A DNA stretch of 64,000 bases from Dioscorea cayenensis subsp. rotundata (taxonomy: Eukaryota; Streptophyta; Magnoliopsida; Dioscoreales; Dioscoreaceae): NCBI RefSeq assembly GCF_009730915.1, contig NC_052489.1:3809622-3873621 (forward strand), given 5' to 3'. The notes under the pieces were generated by a model. It was not told the origin of the DNA, did no database searches, and worked only from the letters and a program-made list of their open reading frames with translations. Positions 45,792 through 61,440 of this stretch are shown piece after piece. A program made the position numbers and the translations under genes. Position 1 is the first letter of the stretch; each line of letters opens with the position of its first letter.

Positions 45792-47035
45792 GAAACTCTC
45801 ATTCTGGAGTACATTTGTTGCTGCAGTTATCTAGTTGCCACTCTGCTGTTCCAGTTTTTGCTGTTAGAATTGCTCTTCTTGGACTAGAGGTTTTTTTCCT
45901 CCTTTTTTAATTTTAATTTTTTTTTTTTTTTTTTTTTTCTTTTTTGGCACTTTTTGGTGTGTTTGACTATGATGATTCAATCATAGGATATCCTGCTAAA
46001 TAAAAAAGGTTTTGATTTATTTGTAATTGTAAAGCATGTTATGAAGAAAGATAAAATTATATTCAATTTTTTTTTTCTTTTTATGAGCTCTAAGTGCAAT
46101 ATTTATCTCTTTTATTGTGTTATATCTGTGATTGGTCTCTCCATGTCTATGGAGTTTTGTGGGTGATATTTGAATAGGGAATAAATGAGTAATTTTTGAG
46201 AGAATTATTTTTTTGGCCAAAGTATTTTTTTATTTATAAGGACCAAAATGATTTTATTAATTTTCATGAAAGAATAAAAAATATAAAACTTTGGGGTTTT
46301 TTTTTGTACAAAATAAATGTTTGGTTGTAGTTTCATATGAATTGAATTTGACACAGTCATCTAATCATTAAATAATTTTAATCGAATAATTTCACTAATT
46401 ATAAGTAAATTATAATTTTTTTTAGATGGTTTTGCCTTGGCAAAATTTTGAAGACATAAATTTTCTTCACAAAGAGATATATAAGGAATTATATTATGTG
46501 TGTGTATACATGTAAGACAAAAGATGGACGACATACATTATAAATTTTATTGGCTTGAAAAATATACTTTTTAATAAATGTAGTATAATGAATTATATGA
46601 CTTGGACTCTTTAAAACCCAGTCAACTACGTGTTTAATAGGGTTATTAGAAACCCAACTTATCAATCTCACACCCATACATACAAACCCTAAATCATAGA
46701 TGAATTCATAAATGAACCACTAAAGCGTAACAACACTCAATAAAGTTACTCGTCTTTAAACACTTAAACTATCAGTAATGTTTATATGCAAGTGATCTCA
46801 GCGCCCATATGTGTATAGACTCCACCCCAACTTGTTCCCCTGAGATTTGTGCACATCCCTGTTTTCTTAGCGGTCTAGCCGCTCATCTTGTTAAAAAAAA
46901 ACTCCAACACATCATCATCGCCAATACAAACATATATGAGTGAGCTTACACCTTCATGTATCCACTAGCATCTACATACATATTCTATTGTCATTAACAA
47001 TTCATCACCAATCCATACTTCATGTTTTACCCTTG
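45792..47035. other. Intergenic downstream of ACD11-like gene
   Basis: The first few hundred bases should include the 3' untranslated region; a long T tract is at about 45908-45940. The remainder is AT-rich spacer. No gene, RNA or delimited mobile element is seen. Confidence 0.45.
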
Positions 47036-47600
47036 GGGGCCGTTTGGTTCGCGGTAATGATATATTACCACGTAACGAGATTACTCGTGGTAATAAGATT
47101 GGGAATGTTATATGCCCATGAATGTTGTGGTAATTCATAATAACCATGTTTGGTTAGAAACTCATGTTATATAGTAATCAACTTGGTAATATTCTAAATT
47201 TCCCAAAATACCCTTGTGTCTACTATTTTATGCAAGTTTAAATTTAAAATAAAATAAAATTTTGGATAAAAATTAAATTTTCGAAGCTAAACATATTCCA
47301 AAAATAATGTTATTTAAATTTAATTTTTTTATCCAACAAATAAAGTATGAAAATTATTATATTTAAACAAAGGGCATATTTGTCCAAAAAATATTTCAGA
47401 TTACCACCCACTTGGTAATCCAACATAGCCACCTATTTTGGTGGTAATGGGATTACCAAGTTTCTTGGTAATCTTCCAAGGTTAGTAATCACAGATTACC
47501 ATCAATATTACCACTACCAATAATCCAAACATGGTAATGTGAAAAGATTACCACGTAACAAGCGGTAATGTGCAAACATTACCGCCAACCAAACGGCCCC
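47036..47600. mobile_element. PIF/Harbinger-like MITE, 565 bp
   Basis: The left end GGGGCCGTTTGGTTCGCGGT and the right end in reverse complement GGGGCCGTTTGGTTGGCGGT differ at one of 20 positions. TTG flanks both sides (47033-47035 and 47601-47603), a 3-bp duplication of the length used by PIF/Harbinger elements, although the usual target is TAA/TTA. The interior contains many GGTAAT and ATTACC motifs in both orientations and encodes nothing. Confidence 0.8.
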
Positions 47601-48744
47601 TTGTAATTAAGCATGCAATTACAAAGAGCTCATCTGTCACGCCCCAGCCCCAAAGCCGGACCCACTGACAGATTGGCCGCATCCAACGGGGCTGGGCCCC
47701 ACTAGGTGCAAGGCCTCATATTTGACCTGGTCAGAATCAACCCTAATAAGCAGAACAAGAAACAATATAAAATGGTACAGAAATACAACACATGCTTACA
47801 TATACAAGAAACCAAAGTAAAATTACAGGTTATCAAAAATTTACAAGAAAACGACAACAACCCTAGTGGATCCATCCTAGCACTGGCTGAACAACCTAAG
47901 AGTCCAATACCTGAAAAGATAGAAGAAGAGAGGCTGAGTAACTCGGTTACTCAGTGAATGGGGCGAAAACAAGAGGAAAACTCATAAATACCAGCAAAAT
48001 ACGGAAAATGGTTATTTAAACCTTTCCAAAACATAATATTTTCAAATTAGACTGTAACAGGAAATTCAAAAGTGGTAAAACAAAATAATAAATAAATAAA
48101 TGGCAAATAGTAGAATAATAGTTGAACGGAAGTACTGAAAATGCTCAGAATACAGACAGACTAATAATGGAATGAAAATACAGAAAATGCTCAAAATACA
48201 GAGATAGTCAGAAATATAGAAAATACCCGAAAACAAACATGTACATCTCCCTGACTAATAACAAAAATCAACAGCACGAAGCTGGATCATCGACTATGAA
48301 GTCAAAACAGAACGGAATATCAACAGCCGTAGCCGGATCTTCGACCGCAGTCGGGGGTAGCGCTACTACAGAAAACATGTGCACATGGCTAGGACTTACT
48401 CCTCCTAGCTGGGCGAGCCAGGAATGGAGATGTACTAAAACCGCAGAAATACAGAGTACAAGTTCAGAAATTTCTAAATTCCATAAGTTCACATATACTC
48501 ATAAATACTGATAAATTCCAAGATTTCACTTCGGGAGCAAATAACTAGATAAACAGAATAAATTATATGAAAGTAAGCAAAACGATACAATAAATCATTC
48601 AAACAAAACATCATAGTCGAAATACAGAGTATTCACAAATTCCCCCAAGTACTCACACGAACAGAAATACAGAATTTCAGGATTCCACTTTAGTGAAAAA
48701 CCAAACAAATTTTAAGATAACAAAATAGCCTATAATGGCTAGAA

Positions 48745-50139
48745 TAGAGTTGCAAGATGGGCCGACCCGGCCCAGCTTGCAATCGTGCTGGGCTGGCACG
48801 GCCCACAGTACAGGGGGGTCAGCCCAGCCTGTGGCATAGCCCAGGGGCCGGGCCGGTCGGCCCACCTTTTTTATTTTAAAATATAAATTCTTTAAAAATA
48901 TTGTAAATATTGTAAAAATTGTATAAAATACTTTAAAAATACTAAAAATTAAGGAAATTTTTTAAAAAATAAGTTTCTAAATATCATAAAATATAAGTTT
49001 CTTGATTGTAAAAAATATACAACACATAAAGACTATAGAAAAAATAATTAAAAATATGCAAAAATTTAAATTTACATGAATACAAAAAAGATAATTTTTT
49101 TAACATAATAGAAAATAAAATTACATAGAAAAAATAGAGATAAACTAAAAATAAATTACAAATAGATATAGGAAAAAAATTGTCATTTATTTAAAAACTA
49201 TGAAAACAACTTAGAAAATTACAAACTTCGAAACAATTTAGAAAATTACAAACTTCGAAAATAATTTAGAAAATTACAAACTTCAAACTTCATTTGATTA
49301 ATCTATTTCTTCATCAACACGGGTTGAAGTTGAACGCTCGGATGGTGTAAGGCCCTCTCCGGTATCACTACCTTCTTCATGTATTTGTTGTTCTTGTAAC
49401 ATATATTCTGCTTCTAACCAATCCTTCAGACATATGCACATTTGCACTGTTTCTTGGTTCATGCGGCTCCTCTTATCATCGAGTACCCTTTTACCTGCAC
49501 TAAAACAAGACTCCGACGTTATTGTAGACATCGGTGGAGTTAGTAGCTCACGTGCATGGCGGCTAGCACGGGATAATTATGAAACACTTGAGCCGAATTT
49601 GACAAACTTCAAATCTTGAACTTGAAGAGATTAAGAACTAAGAGAGCTTGGAGTCTTCAATGCTTGAGAGATTAGAACAAGAATGAGTAATTTGGTGTGG
49701 AGAAATATGTAAGTGTTTGAGGGTATTTATAGGTTTTTTAAAATTTTCTAATTCCCAAAATACCCTTATAAACTAGCCGTTTATTGTTGTTAAAAAGGGT
49801 AAAAAAGTAATTATATTTTAAAGTCTAAAATAGCCTTAAAAACTAGCCTTTTTATAGTTGTTAAAGGGGCTACAATAGTCATTTTCGAATATTTAAATTA
49901 GTTAGGGAAAAAAATTGAGGGCAGTCTGAGCCCACGCAAGCGATTACTGTGGCGGGGTCGTGTTGGGTTGGCTCGCGTGCTTGGGCCAGCACGGCCCATG
50001 GCGGGTCGCGGGCCGTGCCGGCCCGAGGGCCACCAGGCGTGGCTGCGATGGGCCGTGCCGGCTGGCCCGTCTGCGTGAGATGGCCGTCTTTGGGTTGTGT
50101 CGGGGCTCGGTGCAGCACGGCCTGAGTTTTACACCTCTA
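48745..50139 (-). mobile_element. hAT (Ac-like) transposon derivative, 1395 bp
   Basis: The left end TAGAGTTGCAAGATGGGCC and the right end, in reverse complement TAGAGGTGTAAAACTCAGGCC, are short imperfect inverted repeats. GGCCGGCACGGCCC-rich subterminal repeats lie at both ends, as in Ac-like plant elements. A perfect 8-bp duplication GGCTAGAA flanks it (48737-48744 and 50140-50147). It interrupts the LTR-like segment, so it arrived later. Only the 3' end of a transposase gene remains, so the element is an internal-deletion derivative. Confidence 0.88.
49298..49560 (-). pseudogene. hAT transposase C-terminal fragment
   Basis: The frame reads RELLTPPMSTITSESCFSAG then KRVLDDKRSRMNQETVQMCI and CLKDWLEAEYMLQ, ending in TAA at 49298. 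This is the hAT C-terminal dimerisation region (usual pattern STxASESxFSxxGRVLDxxRS and CxxDWL). The BED zinc finger and the catalytic DDE core are absent, so it cannot transpose by itself. It lies inside a bounded hAT element. Confidence 0.88.
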
Positions 50140-52362
50140 GGCTAGAACATCAAAATCCTTCCATCAAACTTCGATCACAATAAGTAGCTCATAATTAACC
50201 TCAATGCCAAGGTCATAAACACCAACACACAAGTAAATTGGCCGGTTATGTTACAGTGATAGCTACAGTAACGTTGACCCTTAATTCTCCATATCCATAC
50301 GTATATCATCAATCATGTCTCTCTTTTATTTCCATACACGAGAATGCTCAACCATTGCATAATGAGAGTATTACATTGCCAATAGATACAATTACATATC
50401 CAATCCACACCCATGGTTTTTCCCATCATTTCAATTTTATCAACCATTTGTCTTATCAAAATTGTCAAATTAAAATGAGTTAACAATTCAAAGACTATAA
50501 ACCTAGTTTTCCCTTCCATTATTAAAACAACCCTTGAAACACCATACAACATCAACCAAAATAAACTATACAAAGCACTTATCCCAATTTTGATTTAACA
50601 TTAAATCAAGATTACCTCCAATATCAAAGATGCATTGACGCTAAGTCAAAATTACCATCCTTTCAATTCTTTACTGAGTATAATTATCATACCACCTCAT
50701 CGCTAAAATTTCCTCAACTCTAGATTCATACCACTCCATTCCTCTAGATTAAATTGCATCTCATATTACTATTTTCATTCTTGAATATCCGTGCTTTTGC
50801 ATTTCTTCACATAAGTTTCCATCCATGCCTTACATTTTATCTCTCCCCTCTCTCTCCCCTTCAATACTCCTAACCCATCAAAAACATATACAATCTCTCC
50901 CATATCCAAACATACTAATTACATAAGTATAAGTCCCTCACATAATCAAATTTCATTTGGCTACATGCTCAAACACTTGTAATTTACATCCATAAATAAA
51001 CTTGCACACACTCTTCACAAATCTAAGACTATTTTCCACTTCAAATGTAGATATAGGGAATAATAAAGTCTTCTTTCACCAATGTACCAATGTACCAATG
51101 TACCAATTTTATAATAATAATTTCAAACACACCTCATATAAGCATATACCCATGTCATTAACATTAAAATACAAAAATCTCACACATAGCATCATCTCCA
51201 ACAATCCATAAACTCATATCATCATATTCTAACAATCAATTAGTCATTGCTTACATATTGTCCTTAAAGCATTATATCAAATACTTTGCATCCATCAACC
51301 AAATACCATCTCATGAATTCCACATAAGTCAAGAATATGACCAATTTACATACATCATTCATCGAACATTTTACCGGCATCAAACAAACCTCTAGATTAG
51401 CATACCCACTTGTATGCCCACATATAACATCTACAATGTAAAACATCATCTTCTCATAATTTTTACATTCTAGTAATTTAACCAATCCATAACATGTATA
51501 TAAACACATTTCCTTATCTCTTGATTTCAAGCCAATTCCATAAGATATGCATATTATCATCCACACATGAGGTCAATCAAACACATTTAGAAATTACAAC
51601 TCATATTTAGTAATAAACACGAAATCCACACTTATCATTCCTTCATATGTATGAGTGCTCATACAAACTAACAACTAAGTCCATCAATACCATTAAAGCC
51701 ATTAACAAAATTAAATCCAACCATTCTCACAATTATGTCCCCAAATACTTGTATTCAACACTTTGAGGCAATTTGTCAAACATCTTGTGTGCATCACCCA
51801 AATTCCATTCCATGGACTCTAACATAACTCATGAATACGATTTCTTTACAATTTATTCTCCACTTGCATAATTCCAATAAATCTAACTCCCAAGGTCTTA
51901 AATTTTCATGAACCCAATTAGCATCAAGTATGATATTGTAACAAAACAATGCCAAGTTTTCAATCAACATCAAAACATGCAAATAATTTGCAAGAATCAA
52001 AATAAATCAAGCATGATTCGGTTAGCCACTCACCTTGGAATCTTCTCTCCTCATCCTCTCTACTTCTACTAATCTAAGGAAAACAAGAGAGGAAACAAGA
52101 AGAACACAAGGCATAAGTTATTCTAAGGTTATAATCAAGAACACAAGATAAAACCCAATGAAAATGAAAATACTTAACTACCTTAAACCATCAAAAGGCA
52201 AGAAAAGGAGAAAGAAATGGCTAGGGTTTCCAACTAGGCATGAATAAGAAATAGAAGAGAAGGGCTGAAGCTTTTTTTTTTAAAAAAAAAAATCCGGTTG
52301 CTACAGTGTTGGACTTTAAAAAGCTACAGTAGCATGCCTAAAACAATTGGGTTATGATATCA

Positions 52363-53131
52363 TTAATCAAATTAAAACACTAGTTTGAAACTAGCCATAC
52401 AAATAAATTTGTACATACACACGAGTAATATTCCTTGCAAGGTGTCTCAGTGAATGCAATTATCCTCAGCCCTTTAAAAGGATTTGCATGAAGATCATAC
52501 ATGTTTGACATCACTTCATGGTTCCAAAGTGAAAAATACAAGAGTTGAATCTTATCACAAATTTGCAAGGAAGTAATATAACACAAATGGATAGTGAATA
52601 ATTGAGCAATAATCTAAGGGAACAAATTGTCACCCTTTAACATGTTCAAGCTCCACAATACACCAATTTCCTCACATCCTCTCCTTTGTTCTCTTTATAG
52701 AGAAACTACACTAAGATAAGAGAATTAATTAAGAAAGAGTATTTCCGGAATCATAATTCATTTTTTTTAAGTGGCAATAGATTTTTTTTACTTGTTAAAC
52801 TTTGTAGAGATATTATTATATATATATATATATATATTATAAGAGACGATTTGTAATATTTAAAACAATTAAATATCTTCCGAAGATAATTAGATAAGTA
52901 CATATTTAGATAATACTGTGTTGATTTGCATTATGAAAAAGAAAAAAATACTATAAATTTGTAATTATTTTTTTAAAAAGTAACTACATGGCAGATTGAT
53001 TTGACCAAGTATGTAATATTGCTCCCATAGCATGAGGTACAAGAGATTTCATCACTTTTGGTATATATTAACAGTGAGAAAAGCTGAGATCTCTTATTAG
53101 GAAATAAGTGAAAACATATTCTCATCTTAGG
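52363..53131. other. Spacer between LTR-like segment and TIR element
   Basis: No gene is seen. A (TA)n run is at about 52816-52836 and AT-rich text surrounds it. Minus-strand open frames here resemble nothing known. Confidence 0.4.
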
Positions 53132-54931
53132 GGGGCATTTGGTTGTCAAGAGTGGAGTATGAGTGGGAAAAAACATGTGTTTTTGGCTTGTAAAATTTGA
53201 AAAGTGTAATTCATTGAAAATAGGAAAAATATAAAAATAAATATAATAAAATAAAAATGGTGCCCTTATCTAAATAGATACTATTATATATATAATAATG
53301 AGTTATTTTTAATTATATTTTTTTAAAAACATTGAAAAATGTAAACAACAGCTTTATTTATTAATTTATATTATTTTATATTTGATGTTGCAACAGATAG
53401 ATTATATATATATATATATATATAAATTCCCTATTTGATTCACATGATAAACAAATTTATAAAAATATTGTAATATTTAGTTCTTGTTTTATTTGTATTT
53501 TGTAATTAAAGAAATTTAGAGATAATATTTTAGTAATTTTTCTCAAACCTTTCAAATTCACTATTTAATTCGTTTATTATTAATGCAATTATTGTTTGAT
53601 AATTATATTGTTTAGTGTTCTAAATTTATTGATGAGTAATTGCTTATGAAAACTATTTAAAGAAATTGAAATTTTCATGAAAAATTCATTAAATTTATAT
53701 ATTCATAAACTATAGAAATTGGGCTAAACACATTGTATGGCGATATTATAATATTTTACTTTAACTAGAGAATTATATAGTTTGGTTGTGTTGTATTCAA
53801 ATGAATTTCTATAACATGTTTTTAATAGTATAGAAATTTCATCAAGTGGTACCAAAATCTAATAGTTCTTTTTGTGTGATATTCCTACTGTATTAGTGAA
53901 TGGTGAGATATTTCATCAAACCCTCTAGATAGTGTTGCAATTTTTTTAAAATCAAAGGCATACTTCCTGCATCTCCCTGGATTGCTCAAATAGTTTGTGT
54001 ACACATAACCATAGAAGTCTTTTATAAAAGGGTGTGGGGGTTACTTGCTAGCTTTTTTTTCCTCATATGTTGGTTAAGCTTGCATAATCCTGCAAATAAC
54101 TATGTTGAAAGATTGAAGAAATGATTAAATTGAATGAGATGTTACTGTTGCATTTGAGATCCAACAACAAAGATACTGATAGAAAATATAAAAGCAAACT
54201 TCAAAACAAACACAATGTTGTGCCCCTCATAACACAATTCCCATAAGCAATACAGTCCATAAAAGCAAACTTTAAAACAAACACAATATTGTTGCAATAC
54301 AACATATACAAACTCCCTAATTTGCAACATTAAACTTTAAAACAAAAATCATCATCCAATCAAAGTGAAAACCTCAACCCCACATTCCATCGGAGAGAGA
54401 TATTACATGAACCTTACAGAGTTGTTTGGTCTCTTCCAAAGGACATAAACAAAGAAAATGTTTCAGCTGAGTTTGTGTAAGTGGCTTACACACTTAATAA
54501 CACTGAATTATTTGACATCATGATTCTTTTCTACTTACAATACTGTGAATGCACAACTAAATCTGCAACATCATTAAATTATTTTAAGTTCTAAAAATTC
54601 ATAACCTATTTAGTTTATTTACATTTCTAGATAAATTATGATCGTTCTTGGCTTTAACTATCTTCTAAGTTTGCGAAGGTGAACTTTTTCACATGAATTG
54701 ACTTAATTTCTTGACCAACTAAACTCTAATTTGATGCAGGAATAAATTTATATAGATAACCCTTCCTCAACATTGAGAAATAAATGCATTCATATATAAA
54801 CCTCAACTATTATAGTAGGAGGAGGTGCAACATATAAACAAATAAAAAACTGGTAGCTCATATTCTTACACGGAACTGATTAAATTGAGTCAAAAGATTG
54901 ACACATATAAACAAGGAAGCAAAGAAACATA

Positions 54932-55010
54932 CAGGAATCCCAATTTTGTGAGCTTTCCAGTGTCAGGGATTCCACCAGTGAAGCTGTTTAAGTAGAGATC
55001 AACAAAAGCA
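54932..55010 (-). pseudogene. SERK-like leucine-rich-repeat exon fragment
   Basis: Reading leftwards the frame encodes VDLYLNSFTGGIPDTGKLTK then LGFL. Plant SERK/BAK1 co-receptor kinases carry DLYLNSFTGPIPDTLGKLTK at this LRR, encoded by a single 72-bp exon. Here one leucine codon is missing in frame (PDT-GK) and the flanking text looks like intron. Further along in the same direction, 55260-55080 has a GGAGGAGGAGAATGG leader-like sequence that might derive from the first exon of the same gene, but that part is not recognisable as protein. The kinase and other domains are absent. Confidence 0.75.
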
Positions 55011-55394
55011 CCAAAATTGAATCATCTAAACAAAAAATAAAAAACAAAATAAAGAATGCAAACCAAAACCATAGCGCATATAAGTAAAAGTGGCATCAAA
55101 ATTTACCAACAAAAAAATGAAATCCGCCCAAAATCAAGCTGCTGATGAAGCAGAAGGAGCCGTCAAGCTTTCCATTCTCCTCCTCCTCTGATCGGAACCG
55201 AGTCGAGGGTTTCCAAAGAGTGAGAGCTCGAAGATGGAATTTCGGTGAAGTTCGGGAGTCAGCGAAATTCACAGTGATTTTTTTAATCTAGAGACATATG
55301 GGTCATTTCCACCTCCAGAATTGGGCAATCCGCCTAATTGTGTGGTGATTGAGACTCACTCACATGGGTAAGTCCCACTCCCTCCATAATCCCC

Positions 55395-55510
55395 TCTCAC
55401 TCCCATTGATGTATACACAAACAAGGGGTTACATCCAATCCTCTCTCACTCACATTGATGTATACACAAATAAGGGGTTACATCCAATCCTCTCTCACTC
55501 CCACTCCACT
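55395..55510 (+). repeat. 49-bp tandem repeat, 2.3 copies
   Basis: TCTCACTC(C/A)CATTGATGTA units begin at 55395, 55444 and 55493 (partial), each complete unit continuing with TACACAAA(C/T)AAGGGGTTAC. It lies just inside the right end of the 2.4-kb TIR element and produces the repetitive open frame there. Confidence 0.85.
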
Positions 55511-55529
55511 CTTGACAACCAAACACCCC

Positions 55530-56866
55530 TTTAAACCTAAAATATTATCTCTTTCTTTGTTAAGGTCTCCTATAGTAGATTCCTCACTGCTGCTATTTCT
55601 TGAAATTAAAGTAATTAGATACTAAAAAACCCAAACAATCAACTAAGCTTATGAAAATACATAAACAATAAGTACTTTCAAAGACATTGAGCCACAAAAT
55701 AGAAACGCATAGAAATCATTCAATGTGACTGCAAATGGACAAAAAAAAATCTAAAAATAAGAACTTCACTTTAGAACAATGACAAACAAAAGCAATAATC
55801 AAGTATTGATACACCAACTCATGGCGACAAGCTATAAACTATGGCATAGAAATCATTCATTGTGAATTTTAGAAGCTAAAAAAAACACAAATATGTATAT
55901 AAAAAAAAATAATAAGTCATAGATAATTAATTAGCACCATGCACACACTTGCATATTATACTTCCACTGACCACTATTCTAAATTTATCCAATCTATTAC
56001 AAGAAAATGCCACAATAAATCTTATCATTACCAACGTCAATATATAGTGATGTTATAACCACTCATGCAAAAGATAGAGTGTATGTAAACAAATCTCATT
56101 AATCAAAATTAAAGCATGCATATATTACAAACTCTAATATATATATATATATGCATGCATGCGTCTTGAACAAAACAATAAGCTAGGAAATTAGAGAACT
56201 TACATTGGTATATATAATTATTAAAATCAATAATATATATGAAAGAGAGAAGTATGAATGAATCAATCAAATCAAAGATGAAAAAAAGTCACAATTGGTC
56301 ATTCAACAAATCAAATTATCAAAACTAACTTAGAGAAAATTAAAGTACTTGTAAACAACTCATTGATGGAGCAAACCTAGAGTTAACTGAAGATAAAGTT
56401 TGTTGAAATAAATACCTTCCCAACTTCCAAGATCGAAGATTATGTAGAGGGGTTCAGCGAGCAACCGGTAGTGACGTTCTTCGGATCTCTAAGTGAAGGA
56501 GAAGAAGGAAAGTAGAAGAATGGGAGTGTTCTTTTATTATAACTGAATAGAAGTTTTAATTATTAACTTTGGAATTCTATGAAACTCGTAAAGGTATTTT
56601 TAAAATAAAAAAATACCAAATCTAAAATCTCCCCAACCCTTCAATTTGGAGGGTTGAGAACCACTCTCAACTCTTACCTTTCCTTAAAACCCTCTCCCCA
56701 AGCATGAATTTTTAAAAACCCTTCTCTTATCTTACCTCCAAATATATCCTTCCAAACAAAGCCTAAACAGTATAGATAAACATTATAAACACTTCAAAGG
56801 GTATACAAGCAATAAAGAATACTAACAGGGGCCTAAAAGAAATTTCCTAAGAAACATATAATTTGA
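55530..56866. other. Spacer upstream of PRP4 gene
   Basis: AT-rich, with (TA)n near 56140-56152. A segment at about 56630-56765 ends ATCCTTCCAAACAAAGCCTA and looks like one end of another TIR element, but no partner end was found. No gene is recognised. Confidence 0.4.
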
Positions 56867-56872
56867 CACGTG
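56867..56872 (+). promoter_or_regulatory. G-box upstream of PRP4 start
   Basis: CACGTG within TTTGACACGTGATTT, 180 bases before the start codon and just before a T tract and an (AAT)n microsatellite (56903-56932). It is a perfect palindromic G-box in the right area for a promoter or leader; function is not shown. Confidence 0.4.
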
Positions 56873-56898
56873 ATTTTTTTTTTTTCCCAATATCTATA

Positions 56899-56931
<33 letters not shown>

Positions 56932-57051
56932 CATAAAAGAAAAAAAAAGTTTCAAGAATCAATTCTTTTCTTTCTTCCCCGCTACTCCCAAACCCTAACC
57001 CTAGCGCTGCAAATCCCTTCGAATTCTTCTCCGATTCGCCCTACGCCGGCC

Positions 57052-61440
<4,389 letters not shown>

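Larger units (their letters stand above)
47635..52362 (-). mobile_element. Long LTR-like segment (Ty3/gypsy type), interrupted
   Basis: On the plus strand the segment starts TGTCACGCCCCAGCCCC and ends GGGTTATGATATCA. Read on the minus strand it starts TGATATCATAACCC and ends GGGGCGTGACA, the TG..CA style of plant gypsy LTRs. GCTACAGTA motifs occur near 50258 and 52318. Without the inserted hAT element it is about 3.3 kb and has no polyprotein frames, so a large solo LTR or non-autonomous derivative is likely. No matching 5-bp flanking duplication was found, so the limits are tentative. The interior 50148-52362 holds short repeats (ACCAATGT x3 at about 51081) and no gene. Confidence 0.45.
53132..55529. 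mobile_element. 2.4-kb TIR element carrying host gene sequence
   Basis: The left end GGGGCATTTGGTTGTCAAGA continues GTGGAGTATGAGTG. The right end in reverse complement reads GGGGTGTTTGGTTGTCAAGA then GTGGAGTGGGAGTG, so the arms match over about 30 bases with three or four differences. GGGG-x-x-TTTGG ends resemble PIF/Harbinger elements. Flanks are TTA (53127-53129) if two extra G are counted, and TTT, so a 3-bp duplication is possible with one mismatch. No transposase frame is present. A SERK-like exon lies inside, making this a Pack-type candidate. A 49-bp tandem repeat is at 55395-55510. Confidence 0.7.

Noticed and set aside
56863..57051. N-terminal extension of PRP4 with a poly-asparagine run
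   Set aside because: The frame is open but has no ATG before 57052, and the asparagines come from an (AAT)n microsatellite in the leader.
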